From: Spirochaetia bacterium UBA2205
GTDB lineage: Bacteria; Spirochaetota; UBA4802; UB4802
Assembly (NCBI GenBank): GCA_002328585.1
Contig: DCUV01000050.1
Location: forward strand, 1-46,083
Direction: 5' to 3'
DNA: 46,083 nucleotides
Every line of letters begins with the position of its first letter. Position 1 is the stretch's first letter. A program made the translations under genes and the position numbers. Shown here one piece after another: positions 9,035 through 18,092 of this stretch. The notes under the pieces were generated by a model, which did not search any database, was not told the origin of the DNA, and was given only the letters and a program-made list of their open reading frames with translations.

Positions 9035-9322
9035 ATGGCAAATGAATTTGAAAAAGAATTTGATGATGAAGTATATGAAGACGACTTTTATGAAGAGAGC
9101 TTTGATGATGAGGAATTACTTGAAGAAGAGAGTATAGAGGATGATGCGAAGGATGAACAGGAAGAGATTGAAGAAGACGAAAAACATATAGCGGTAATTT
9201 TAGCCTGCGATGATTGTGATTACCGATGGGAAGATGTTATTGTAAAAGGTAAAGATGAGGATATTGAGGATTTAGAGATTATATGTCCTATGTGCGGTTC
9301 TACTAATGTAACCCAGATATGA
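9035..9322 (+). CDS. Acidic zinc-ribbon protein coupled to uvrA
   Basis: This 95-residue protein has an extremely acidic N-terminal half (runs of D/E from residue 4 to about 50) and a C-terminal zinc ribbon with two Cys pairs, CDDC and CPMC, about 26 residues apart. The ATG is preceded by AAAGGGTGAAAGCGT. Its stop codon overlaps the uvrA start by four bases (ATGA, 9319-9322), which implies coupled translation. A role in DNA repair or nucleic-acid handling is inferred from position only. The acidic tail could mimic DNA or bind a basic partner. Confidence 0.7.
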   Translation: MANEFEKEFDDEVYEDDFYEESFDDEELLEEESIEDDAKDEQEEIEEDEKHIAVILACDDCDYRWEDVIVKGKDEDIEDLEIICPMCGSTNVTQI

Positions 9323-12144
9323 GTCAGCAATTTATTCGTATTAAAGGTGCCCGTGAGCACAATTTAAAAAATATATCTGTTGATATTCCGCGGGAGAGGC
9401 TGGTGGTTATTACCGGTCTTTCCGGTTCAGGGAAATCATCTCTGGCTTTTGATACCATTTATGCTGAGGGCCAGCGCAGGTATGTTGAATCGCTGTCAGC
9501 CTATGCAAGGCAGTTTTTAGGACAGATGGAAAAACCGGATGTTGACCTCATTGAAGGGCTATCGCCTGCTATATCAATAGAACAAAAAACAACCCATCGT
9601 AATCCCCGTTCAACCGTTGGTACTGTTACTGAAATTCATGATTACCTGCGTTTATTATTTGCCCGTGTTGGTATTGCGTATTGTTACAAATGTGGCAAAC
9701 CCATTTCCTCGCAAACCATTGACCAGATTGTTGAAAATGTATTAACCCATCCGCAGGGCACAAAGGTCCAGGTGCTGGCGCCGGTGGCCAGGGGCAGAAA
9801 AGGGGCATATCAGGATTTGTTTGAAAAGATGAAACAGTCGGGATATTCACGGGTCAGGGTTGATGGGCAGATGCATTTGCTGGATGAACCTATTGCCATT
9901 GATAAAAACAAGAAGCATTCAATAGATGTTATCATTGATCGTATCACGCTTAAAGAAAATATTAGAGCACGGCTATCAGATTCCATTGAAACTGCTATCC
10001 AGTTAGCTGGAGGGCAGGTGGTATTAATCATCAATGATAACGAGCAACTTATTTCAACAACAATGACCTGCCCCGACTGTGATATTTCATTACCAGAACT
10101 ATCGCCAAGAATGTTTTCGTTTAATAGTCCGTATGGCGCCTGCCCGTCATGTGATGGGCTTGGCTTTATTATGCAGTTTGATCCCGATTTGATTGTTGAT
10201 AATCCTGATAAATCGTTGATGGATGGTGCATTAGCGGTATGGGGCAAAACAACAAACTACTGGTATCAGGAACAGGTGGTGGCGCTTGCCCGTCATTTAA
10301 AGTTTGATCCTTACACCCCATGGAAAAAACTCCCCAAAAGTATTCAGCAGGTTGTACTATATGGATCAAATGGTAAAAAAATTGACTACTCCATTGAACG
10401 TAATGAAGCACAGTATACATTTGCAAAAGCATTTGAAGGTGTTATTCCCAATTTAACCCGCCGCTATAAAGAAACACAGTCGGATGAGATGCGCGAGTGG
10501 ATGGAACGATTTATGCGCAATCGTGTATGCGATGCATGCGGAGGCAGGCGTTTGCGTCCGGAAAGTCTGGCAGTAAAGGTTGCTGATAAAAATATTGCTG
10601 ATATCAGTGCGCTGTCAATCAAGGATGCAGTAACATTTTTTCATGAGCTTTCGCTTTCAGAAACGCAGATGGCAATTGCCCGTCAGATAGTGAAGGAAAT
10701 TAAGGCAAGGCTTTTATTCCTTTCCAATGTTGGTATTGATTATCTAACGCTTGACCGAGCTGCCGGGACACTTTCGGGTGGTGAAGCACAGCGTATACGC
10801 CTTGCCACACAAATAGGTTCAGGGTTAACCGGGGTGCTGTATATTCTTGACGAACCAAGCATTGGATTGCATCAGCGTGATAACAAAAAACTTCTGGATA
10901 CATTAAAGGAGCTGAGGGATATAGGAAATACGGTGATAGTTGTTGAACATGACGAAGAAACCATTCGCGAATCGGATTACGTCATTGATTTAGGACCTGG
11001 TGCAGGGCTTGATGGTGGATATATCATTGCACAGGGGACACCGGAAGAGATTGAAAATAATGAAAGCTCAATAACGGGGTTATATCTTAACGGTAAACAA
11101 TTTATTGCACAACCTCAAACCCGTAGAAAAAGCGAGCACCACCTAGTGATACGTGGCGCTTCTGAAAATAATCTAAAAGCTATTGATGTTTCATTTCCTT
11201 TAGGAGTGTTTACCTGTATTACCGGTGTATCCGGTTCGGGCAAATCCACTTTGATAATTGACATTTTGTATAAAGCACTGGCATCGTTAAAGATGCACAG
11301 CAAAGATTATCCCGGTAAATTTAAAAAAATTGAAGGGATTGAATATATAGATAAGGTCATTGATGTTGATCAGTCGCCCATTGGCAGAACGCCGCGCTCC
11401 AACCCTGCTACCTACACCGGTACATTTACTCCCATACGGGAGCTTTTTGCTAATTTACCCGAATCTAAAATACGCGGCTATAAGCCGGGACGTTTTTCGT
11501 TTAACGTGAGTGGCGGGCGATGTGAGGCGTGCTGGGGTGATGGCATAAAGAAGATTGAGATGCATTTTTTACCTGATGTATATATAACGTGTGAGGTGTG
11601 CAAAGGCAAACGCTACAATCATGAAACACTGGAGGTGCGCTATAAAGGTAAAAATATCTATGAAGTGCTGGAGATGACCGTTGATGAAGCGTATGAATTT
11701 TTTTATAGCATACCTTCAATTAAACAAAAATTAGAAACATTGAAACGGGTAGGGCTGGGATATATAAAATTGGGACAGCCTGCAACCACACTTTCCGGTG
11801 GCGAGGCACAGCGTGTTAAATTGTCAACGGAGCTTTCAAAACGTGCCACGGGCAATACACTGTATATACTGGATGAACCAACAACAGGCTTGCATTTTGC
11901 TGATGTTGCAAAGCTTATTGATGTATTGCAAAGTTTAGTTGATAAAGGCAATACGGTGATAGTTATTGAACATAATCTGGATGTCATCAAATGTGCCGAC
12001 TGGATAATTGATCTGGGACCTGAAGGCGGTGATGCCGGCGGCAGGATTGTGGCAGAGGGAAGCCCTGAGGATATAGCAAAGATAAAGCAATCCTATACAG
12101 GACAATTTTTAAAGAAGATAGTATCACATAAAAAGATAAATTAA
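9319..12144 (+). CDS. uvrA: UvrABC excinuclease subunit A
   Basis: At 941 residues the protein has the usual UvrA length. It recognises bulky DNA lesions and loads UvrB in nucleotide excision repair. Both ABC modules are intact: Walker A GLSGSGKS at 33-40 and a second GVSGSGKS near 636, with signature LSGGEAQRIRLA in the first half and LSGGEAQRVKLS in the second. Zinc modules are visible as CPDC plus CPSC (about 251-278) and CEAC plus CEVC (about 735-761). The interdomain insertion starts with the usual QRRYVESLSAYARQFL. The start overlaps the zinc-ribbon gene by four bases, so the two are co-expressed. Nothing is missing. Confidence 0.98.
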   Translation: MSQQFIRIKGAREHNLKNISVDIPRERLVVITGLSGSGKSSLAFDTIYAEGQRRYVESLSAYARQFLGQMEKPDVDLIEGLSPAISIEQKTTHRNPRSTVGTVTEIHDYLRLLFARVGIAYCYKCGKPISSQTIDQIVENVLTHPQGTKVQVLAPVARGRKGAYQDLFEKMKQSGYSRVRVDGQMHLLDEPIAIDKNKKHSIDVIIDRITLKENIRARLSDSIETAIQLAGGQVVLIINDNEQLISTTMTCPDCDISLPELSPRMFSFNSPYGACPSCDGLGFIMQFDPDLIVDNPDKSLMDGALAVWGKTTNYWYQEQVVALARHLKFDPYTPWKKLPKSIQQVVLYGSNGKKIDYSIERNEAQYTFAKAFEGVIPNLTRRYKETQSDEMREWMERFMRNRVCDACGGRRLRPESLAVKVADKNIADISALSIKDAVTFFHELSLSETQMAIARQIVKEIKARLLFLSNVGIDYLTLDRAAGTLSGGEAQRIRLATQIGSGLTGVLYILDEPSIGLHQRDNKKLLDTLKELRDIGNTVIVVEHDEETIRESDYVIDLGPGAGLDGGYIIAQGTPEEIENNESSITGLYLNGKQFIAQPQTRRKSEHHLVIRGASENNLKAIDVSFPLGVFTCITGVSGSGKSTLIIDILYKALASLKMHSKDYPGKFKKIEGIEYIDKVIDVDQSPIGRTPRSNPATYTGTFTPIRELFANLPESKIRGYKPGRFSFNVSGGRCEACWGDGIKKIEMHFLPDVYITCEVCKGKRYNHETLEVRYKGKNIYEVLEMTVDEAYEFFYSIPSIKQKLETLKRVGLGYIKLGQPATTLSGGEAQRVKLSTELSKRATGNTLYILDEPTTGLHFADVAKLIDVLQSLVDKGNTVIVIEHNLDVIKCADWIIDLGPEGGDAGGRIVAEGSPEDIAKIKQSYTGQFLKKIVSHKKIN

Positions 12145-12231
12145 TTGCAATAATTTACACTATACACTTACCCTGTACATAAAACCGATACTCATAAAGG
12201 GGTGCATTATTATATTCCATGGAGTAATACT

Positions 12232-14247
12232 GTGAAACGAATAACAACAACGTGTTTTTTTGTTATATTCATTGTACTTTCTTCGGCAGCTTTCCCACTG
12301 GATAGCAATGTGGTGATATTCCAGAAAGCCAAAGAAGATGTTATGAAAGGCATGTACCATTTCAATGAAATGCACTACCTTGCTGCCATTGAGTTTTTCC
12401 GAAAAGCGTTAGAGGTTTATCCCGACTATTATACCGCCAGCGAATATCTGGCGCGTTCATATAAATTGGCAGGATATACTGATTTAGCTCTCCAGCAGTG
12501 GCAGTTGCTGCTGGAGATGACAAAAGGCAATGTACTTGTCCAGAACAAGATAGATATGATTAATTTCAGAAGCTCACTGTACAATGGGCTTGAAAAGTCA
12601 TTTGAACTCATAGAAACCACTGAGTATAACCCAAAAGAACTTGGGCGATTCAGGTTTTCCGTGCCCATTGATATTGCTATTGATAATGATAAGAACATGT
12701 ACATAACCTCATTTGCCAATGGGAAGCTTGTGAAGCTTGATCCCAACGGGCAGGGAATCTTTACGCGCACCTATAGCCTGGAAGGCAAATTATATGGCAT
12801 TGATTATAAAAGCGGGATGATTGCTGTCAGCGATTTTGCAAACAATACAGTTTTAATTATTAATACCGATGGCAGGGTAATAAAGAAGATTGGCTCAACG
12901 GGAAATGAAGAGTTGCAGTTTAATGGACCGGAAGGTGTTTGTTTTGGTGGCGATAGTTCCCTTTATGTGGTTGATTCTGGCAACCACCGTGTGCAGAAGT
13001 TTGGCGTTGATGGACGATTTATCCTTGCTTTTGGACAATATGGTGAGTACGAAGGACAGCTTAATAAACCCACCGATGTTGCTGTGCGTAATGAAAATGT
13101 GTATGTAACCGATACAAACAATAAGCGCATAGCCGTGTTTGATGATTCGGGAAATTTTGTGGAAAATATGACCCCTGACGAGTTTGCCGTTCCTCGCGGT
13201 ATATATATAAAGAACAATCTTTTAACAATTGCTGATGAGAAAAAAGGGCTTTTTATGTATAACTTTGAAAATGAAAATCACCAGTGGTTTGCAAGCTGGG
13301 AAGGCAAAAAGAAATTTTATCATTTAACATCAGCCGTTGTGGATGATAACGGATTTATTTATGCGTGCAGTAATAAAAATGAACTGATACATGTGTTTTC
13401 ACCAATTGAACAACAGATAAGTAATATTGAAATTGAAGTAACCAATGTTGATGCAAAGAAATTTCCTACCATTGCGGTGTATTGTAATATCCGTGACCGT
13501 TATGGCAGGCCAATCTATGGGTTAACACAGGATAATTATACTGTTATAGAAGATGGAGCAACTATCAGCACTTTAAGTGTTGATTATTTAAAGAACATGA
13601 TGCCTGCTGCATCAATGGTACTGTGTGTTGATCGTTCACAACCTTTGCAGCGGTACCATAATGATATACCATGGCTTGCTGAATTTATATTAAAAAAAAT
13701 GCATAAAAACGATAAACTGAAAATACTTAATTTTGCCGCTGATACATGGGTTGCCAATCCGTATGACTGGAGCAGGCGCCGTGCGCTGAAAGCATTAAAA
13801 AATTTTGACTATGACAATGGGCGTGATATTGGCAAAGCGCTGTATATGGCAATAAGTGATGTATTGCCCCAGATGGAACGGCGTGGAGTAATACTCATTA
13901 CTGACGGTGACACTGCTGAAAAAGATTTTAAGGCATATTCAGCGGATATCATTATTGATTATGCAAAATCGCATTTTATTCCTGTATATATTTTAACATT
14001 AAAAACAAAATCTCCATTGCTTATGCGCATAGCCAATGAAACTGGCGGAGCCATATATAAGGGAAGCGAGCTGGATGGTTTACGAACGGTATATGATGCA
14101 ATAAAAAATTCCAATGATTATCGCTATGTTTTATTATACCATACATTTAAGATGAAATCGTTAACAGGCTGGTGGTCGGATGTAACGGTAAATGTATCAT
14201 ATAAAGGGCAAAAAGGAACTGAATGGGCAGGATACTTTGTACCATAA
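12232..14247 (+). CDS. Exported TPR / NHL-repeat / von Willebrand A protein
   Basis: I choose the GTG at 12232 because GGAG at 12221-12224 is well placed and it gives a clean signal peptide (MKRITTTCFFVIFIVLSSA). The product is about 671 residues. A TPR-like pair comes first (about 25-95, with YHFNEMHYLAAIEFFRKAL). An NHL-type beta-propeller follows (about 120-400), with repeats such as GPEGVCFGGDSSLYVVDSGN and KPTDVAVRNENVYVTDTNNK. The C-terminal VWA domain starts near residue 460. Its first metal-site motif reads DRSQP instead of DxSxS, and RGVILITDGD is kept. It is probably a periplasmic or surface scaffold. Metal binding by the VWA site is doubtful. Confidence 0.75.
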   Translation: MKRITTTCFFVIFIVLSSAAFPLDSNVVIFQKAKEDVMKGMYHFNEMHYLAAIEFFRKALEVYPDYYTASEYLARSYKLAGYTDLALQQWQLLLEMTKGNVLVQNKIDMINFRSSLYNGLEKSFELIETTEYNPKELGRFRFSVPIDIAIDNDKNMYITSFANGKLVKLDPNGQGIFTRTYSLEGKLYGIDYKSGMIAVSDFANNTVLIINTDGRVIKKIGSTGNEELQFNGPEGVCFGGDSSLYVVDSGNHRVQKFGVDGRFILAFGQYGEYEGQLNKPTDVAVRNENVYVTDTNNKRIAVFDDSGNFVENMTPDEFAVPRGIYIKNNLLTIADEKKGLFMYNFENENHQWFASWEGKKKFYHLTSAVVDDNGFIYACSNKNELIHVFSPIEQQISNIEIEVTNVDAKKFPTIAVYCNIRDRYGRPIYGLTQDNYTVIEDGATISTLSVDYLKNMMPAASMVLCVDRSQPLQRYHNDIPWLAEFILKKMHKNDKLKILNFAADTWVANPYDWSRRRALKALKNFDYDNGRDIGKALYMAISDVLPQMERRGVILITDGDTAEKDFKAYSADIIIDYAKSHFIPVYILTLKTKSPLLMRIANETGGAIYKGSELDGLRTVYDAIKNSNDYRYVLLYHTFKMKSLTGWWSDVTVNVSYKGQKGTEWAGYFVP

Positions 14248-14695
14248 AAATTATCGCTAATAAAGCTTAAATTTGCTCAAATATTGAACTAAAAATCTCA
14301 AAAAATAATTGACAAAATTAATGGTTTGTTGTTGCGTAACAAGCAGTAAGTGTGAAATAAATAAACTTTTTTACTGTTTAACTGATTGTGATGATTTTTT
14401 CTCTACAAAAGGGCGTGAAGTAATAATAAACAATATTTTGCTGTTTCTATGACAGCAGTTTATAGTGGAATTATATAAAGATACGAGAGGGGATTTTCTG
14501 TGGCTCAGTTACACCATATATATAGTATATATTATAGTATATATCAATATTCCCAAAGCATAGATACTACAGTTACAAGCTTCTATTGTATAACAATTAT
14601 AACAAACCATAGTGGTACATCAAATCATAACATTAGGGTAACGCCATGCATTGTGCATTGGTAATATACTATTATTTAACGATGGAGGATTTTTT
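14248..14695. other. Intergenic region, AT-rich
   Basis: This 448-base stretch has no supportable gene. It contains a TTGACA near 14310 without a matching -10, and a run of TATA-type direct repeats around 14519-14545 (TATAGTATATA twice) that could be a promoter or a bent region. The final GGAGG before 14696 is the ribosome binding site of the next gene. Confidence 0.4.
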
Positions 14696-15322
14696 ATGAA
14701 AAATCAAACAAAAAGCTTTTTAACAACATGCGTATTGCTGTTTATGATAATCATGTTAAATAGTTGTGCCTCATCCAATTCATTTTTTAAATTTAATGAA
14801 GGACAAAATCCACCTATAATACCTGATACAATAGTTGTTATAAGCGGTTTTTCAGATGAATTTAATAAATATTTTGTCAATAAATTGACAGAAGAATTAG
14901 GAAAAACAAAATTCAAGGTTATCACTCAAGATCAAATAACTATGATGTTCAAGGAATATCCATTTGATTTAATCAATTTTAAATGTGAAGATAAAAAATT
15001 TGATAAACCTTATATATCCGATGAAACAAAAAATATAGTCGATGGAATGCAGTCCAGACTAAAAACAAACTATATTTTATTAGCATGGATAGAAGACATA
15101 ACTATAGTATCGGATCAATATGGTAAAAGATTGCAAATGAAATTTTTTACACGACTTATAAAATATCCCGAGTCTAAAGTGGTAGGTTATTCTTTTTTAC
15201 ATTACTATCAAAGTTTGGGTTTATTTGGGCAGGATAGTAGATCAAAAGCTGCTAAAGAATTAATTGGTTACATTTCAAAAAATATTGTAGCCGAAATGAT
15301 TAAGAAAGGGCAGATTCAATAA
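14696..15322 (+). CDS. Lipoprotein, paralogue of the gene at 16551-17180
   Basis: The ATG at 14696 follows ATGGAGGATTTTTT, so it is preferred over an upstream start at 14651. The 208-residue product has a signal ending in IIMLNSCAS, a lipobox. The mature part contains IVVISGFSDEF, LTEELGKTKFKVITQDQI, KEYPFDLINF and YILLAWIEDI. The same order of motifs (IAVIAGLKNE, LTEELQKNSNFKVLSQEQI, GYYPINI, ILIIWAPI) is found in the lipoprotein at 16551-17180, so the two are paralogues. The fold suggests the LpoB/FlgO/CsgG-type N-terminal domain, but that is a loose pattern match. An envelope location is likely and the function is unknown. Confidence 0.7.
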   Translation: MKNQTKSFLTTCVLLFMIIMLNSCASSNSFFKFNEGQNPPIIPDTIVVISGFSDEFNKYFVNKLTEELGKTKFKVITQDQITMMFKEYPFDLINFKCEDKKFDKPYISDETKNIVDGMQSRLKTNYILLAWIEDITIVSDQYGKRLQMKFFTRLIKYPESKVVGYSFLHYYQSLGLFGQDSRSKAAKELIGYISKNIVAEMIKKGQIQ

Positions 15323-15380
15323 AACCAGATAAATATAATTAGCTATTCTATTTTTGTATGTGAGTAAATGATAAAGCTTT

Positions 15381-16355
15381 ATGAATTTTATGAAAAATGC
15401 TAAAAATATTATGTATTTAACATTTTACTGTATAATAGTTTTATGTATTACAGTTTCTATCTATGCTTCAGAGTATCATGAGCCATACTCTGAAGCAATA
15501 ACGTCAAAAATGTACCTCATCAATTATGATCAAATTGTTACAATACAGGACAAAAATAATAAAGGAAAAGTAATTGAGTATTCACCTAAAAATGACTTTT
15601 ACATAAATCAGTTTGGCTATGAGTACTGTATAAAAAATGTATGTTTATTCTTTTCAACATCCATTTATAATGCAGGCGGATTTAATTTTTTTAAAACAAG
15701 GATGTTTTCTCTTTATTATTCATTTTATAAATTTGCTTGTGATGTATATTACTATGATTATGATCTCTATGATCTTTATGAGATTGGCAGTGACAGTGAC
15801 GAAGAAAAGTTTGATGATTATTCAGAGCCGGATGTTTCATCACAACACTATGGAGCTAACCTGTACTGGATATTGTCAGATGATTTTTCATATAATGCTA
15901 CTTTTAAACAAACAGAGCGTCAGTCAAAAAGTGCAGGTTCGTTCATAGTTCATATATCACCCTATATATCAAAATATAAATCAAATGAAATATTAATACC
16001 TGAAAATCAGCGTATTTATTATGACAATGATTCTGTGTTAAAGCATGTTGATATACAATCACTATTGCTTTCAATAGGATATTGTTATAATTTAACCTAT
16101 GATGGATTTTATATTGCGCCTTTTGGCTATATTGGGAAAGAGTACAAAAATGTAGAATATAACACAACTATCGGTGATAAAGAAAAAACACAGTGGGAGA
16201 ATTATTATAAATGGGGGGCTATGATTGGCTATAATGAAAGTGATTCAATATTGGTATTAGAATATGTCAATGAATATCACTTCGCTGATAGCGAATATGC
16301 TGAAATGAAGTTTATCAATAAGGCTATAAATCTTGTAATAGGATATAGGATATAG
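15381..16355 (+). CDS. DUF4421-like outer-membrane beta-barrel protein
   Basis: The 324-residue product starts with a hydrophobic signal (YLTFYCIIVLCITVSIYAS). The mature part is rich in alternating aromatic strands. The order FSLYYSFYKFACDVYYYDY, ANLYWILSDDFSYNATFKQT, RQSKSAGSFIVHISPYIS matches the DUF4421 pattern of Bacteroidota-type outer-membrane barrels. The last residues are VIGYRI, a typical beta-strand ending. An acidic, Tyr/Asp-rich stretch (about 118-150) may be an exposed loop. The stop codon lies within a 7-bp tandem repeat. The flanking paralogous lipoproteins suggest a shared envelope function. Confidence 0.65.
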   Translation: MNFMKNAKNIMYLTFYCIIVLCITVSIYASEYHEPYSEAITSKMYLINYDQIVTIQDKNNKGKVIEYSPKNDFYINQFGYEYCIKNVCLFFSTSIYNAGGFNFFKTRMFSLYYSFYKFACDVYYYDYDLYDLYEIGSDSDEEKFDDYSEPDVSSQHYGANLYWILSDDFSYNATFKQTERQSKSAGSFIVHISPYISKYKSNEILIPENQRIYYDNDSVLKHVDIQSLLLSIGYCYNLTYDGFYIAPFGYIGKEYKNVEYNTTIGDKEKTQWENYYKWGAMIGYNESDSILVLEYVNEYHFADSEYAEMKFINKAINLVIGYRI

Positions 16356-16375
16356 GATATAGGATATAGGATAAA
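16341..16375 (+). repeat. 7-bp tandem repeat across a stop codon
   Basis: GGATATA is repeated four times from 16341 to 16368, and a fifth degenerate unit (GGATAAA) ends at 16375. The repeat encodes the end of the barrel protein and its TAG stop (16353-16355). Because 7 is not a multiple of three, a gain or loss of units upstream of the stop would change the C-terminal residues, which matter for barrel assembly. Confidence 0.8.
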
Positions 16376-16495
16376 AGTGATATTTAGTATGTTAATTCCA
16401 ATTGCCAGTATGCTCATCCAATAGCGATAAACATGCCTTTTATAATTGTTGAATAAATGTAAAAAAGTTTTCCCGGGTGTTGAAATAATACAATA

Positions 16496-16543
16496 ATAAA
16501 AAAACTCCATGGTATATAAAAGTACTGCCCATACCATGGAGTT
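16496..16543 (-). terminator. Rho-independent terminator of the minus-strand lipoprotein gene
   Basis: AACTCCATGGTAT (16503-16515) and ATACCATGGAGTT (16531-16543) form a perfect 13-bp stem. Read on the minus strand it is followed by a T-run (the A-run just before 16503 on the + strand). It sits eight bases beyond the minus-strand gene's stop codon. Confidence 0.85.
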
Positions 16544-16550
16544 ATATAGT

Positions 16551-17180
16551 TTAATTTTGTTTTAGCATATTTGTTTCTTTTACAATATTTTTTGCCAGCA
16601 TCTCACAGCCTTGTTTAATTCCGTCATTCAAATTACGTTTAACTTTTACTCCAATCACAAAACCACTTACATAACCTGCTTTAAACTTACCCCTGCCAAC
16701 CTCCTGGCATCCAGGAAAAGAAAAAAATTGATTTATTGAGTGAATTTCATATATATCTCCAGTATAACCATCGCCAGTATGTTTAAGATGAATGGGTGCC
16801 CAGATAATTAGTATATTATCCACGCCAAGTTTATTCTGGATTTCTTTAATCTTAGCTAAATCAGTAATGCTATAATCTTCCATTATTTCATCAATGGAAA
16901 AATTGTCGTATGGTCCCTGTATGTTTATAGGGTAATATCCTAGTTTGCTTTTTATCTGTTCCTGAGATAAAACTTTAAAGTTACTGTTTTTTTGAAGTTC
17001 TTCTGTTAAATGCTGTGCAAATAAAAAGCTTTCTTCATTTTTTAATCCGGCAATTACGGCTAAGGTTTGTCCTTTAATATTACTTTTATCGCCTGTCACT
17101 TTAAAACCCGTAACACACGATGATAAAGTAAATAAAGTAAATAGTAAAAATAAGGGAATAATAAGAATATTTTTAGACAT
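16551..17180 (-). CDS. Lipoprotein, paralogue of the gene at 14696-15322
   Basis: This 209-residue protein has a signal peptide with lipobox LSSC near residue 22. Core motifs IAVIAGLKNE-like, LTEELQKNSNFKVLSQEQI, YYPINI and LIIWAPI align in order with the lipoprotein at 14696. The N-terminal pattern (a beta strand, then a helix, then FKVLSQEQI) resembles LpoB/FlgO-type domains. The ATG is preceded on its strand by AGGAGGAGCTACG, a strong ribosome binding site. It converges on the barrel gene, and a terminator lies between them. Confidence 0.7.
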   Translation of the reverse strand: MSKNILIIPLFLLFTLFTLSSCVTGFKVTGDKSNIKGQTLAVIAGLKNEESFLFAQHLTEELQKNSNFKVLSQEQIKSKLGYYPINIQGPYDNFSIDEIMEDYSITDLAKIKEIQNKLGVDNILIIWAPIHLKHTGDGYTGDIYEIHSINQFFSFPGCQEVGRGKFKAGYVSGFVIGVKVKRNLNDGIKQGCEMLAKNIVKETNMLKQN

Positions 17181-17673
17181 CGTAGCTCCTCCTGGTAACT
17201 ATTATTAATTTATATTTTAAAAATATAAATAGCCAATAATGTAGTACTATTATTGTCAATAAAAATATTATATTGGGTGGATTTTAGTTATATAAAAATC
17301 TAAAGAATCTCTTCATGAAATGTCATTAAAACCTCATGAAACGAGCCCTAACGTTAAAAACAGAGATTCCTGGGAGTGCGTTCCTCAAAATAATAATGAG
17401 GAAGGGGGGGGAGGGGGTCATGGTCTCTATAAACCAACCGCTGTGTCCCTCAGAATGACAGTGTGGAAGAGGTTCTTCAATTACTTTACTTCATTTGAAT
17501 GACGCAGTATCCTATTTTTGGAAAGTTTTATGCCCAAATTATCTGTGCATTATCAAAGTATCCATATAATGCAATAGAAAATGAAGTGAAACCGGTTGAG
17601 TCACTAAAGACAGGATTACACATGTATGCTGGCAATCCCTTACATTTTTGTTCCTACTTCAATGGGATTCTGC
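17181..17673. other. Intergenic region with a G-rich block and a dispersed repeat fragment
   Basis: This 493-base stretch has no supportable gene. A G-rich block lies at 17404-17417 (eight G, one A, five G). CTCAGAATGA at 17449-17458 recurs inverted at 45782-45791, where the wider sequence is a 'TTCATTCTGAG...AAGAATCC' type element that I recognise as a common dispersed repeat in bacteria. Two short + strand open frames (17320-17502, 17499-17711) have no ribosome binding site and are not called. Confidence 0.4.
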
Positions 17674-17967
17674 TCAATAATTGTTATAGGTCATCAACCG
17701 GTGGTTTTTAATGACATTTTTTTCTGAAAATATTTCAACGGCATTAGCCATTCGATGAACTATAAAATATCTAAATGTTATATGGAGCTGTTTCAGATGT
17801 TTCATAATGCTTTTTCTATCAATAAATTGTAAATCGTATTTTATTGTAAGCCTTGATTTGGCATATTGAATTTCATCTATGCCTAAAAAGCTTTTCAGAT
17901 GTAAAATCTGTTCATCGGTTAATGGTTGTTGACAATGTACTGTATATATTCTTTTCGTTGATTTCAT
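17674..17967 (-). CDS. Small HMA-like protein
   Basis: The 97-residue frame has a good start: GAGG lies at SD distance before the ATG on the minus strand. The protein reads as beta-alpha-beta-beta-alpha: YTVHCQQPLT, a helix ILHLKSFLGI, then SRLTIKYDLQFIDRKSIMKHL. This is the layout of heavy-metal-associated (ferredoxin-like) domains. The CxxC metal motif is absent, so metal binding is unlikely. The gene is isolated on this strand. Confidence 0.55.
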   Translation of the reverse strand: MKSTKRIYTVHCQQPLTDEQILHLKSFLGIDEIQYAKSRLTIKYDLQFIDRKSIMKHLKQLHITFRYFIVHRMANAVEIFSEKNVIKNHRLMTYNNY

Positions 17968-18092
17968 AGGTAACCTCTTAAACTTAAATTTTACTTGTGC
18001 TATCGCTCATACTAATAATATAGTGAAAAAAGTATAGCATGAGTTACAAATATTTAAGAAATTTATAAATTACTGCTATTTTTTAGGTGATT

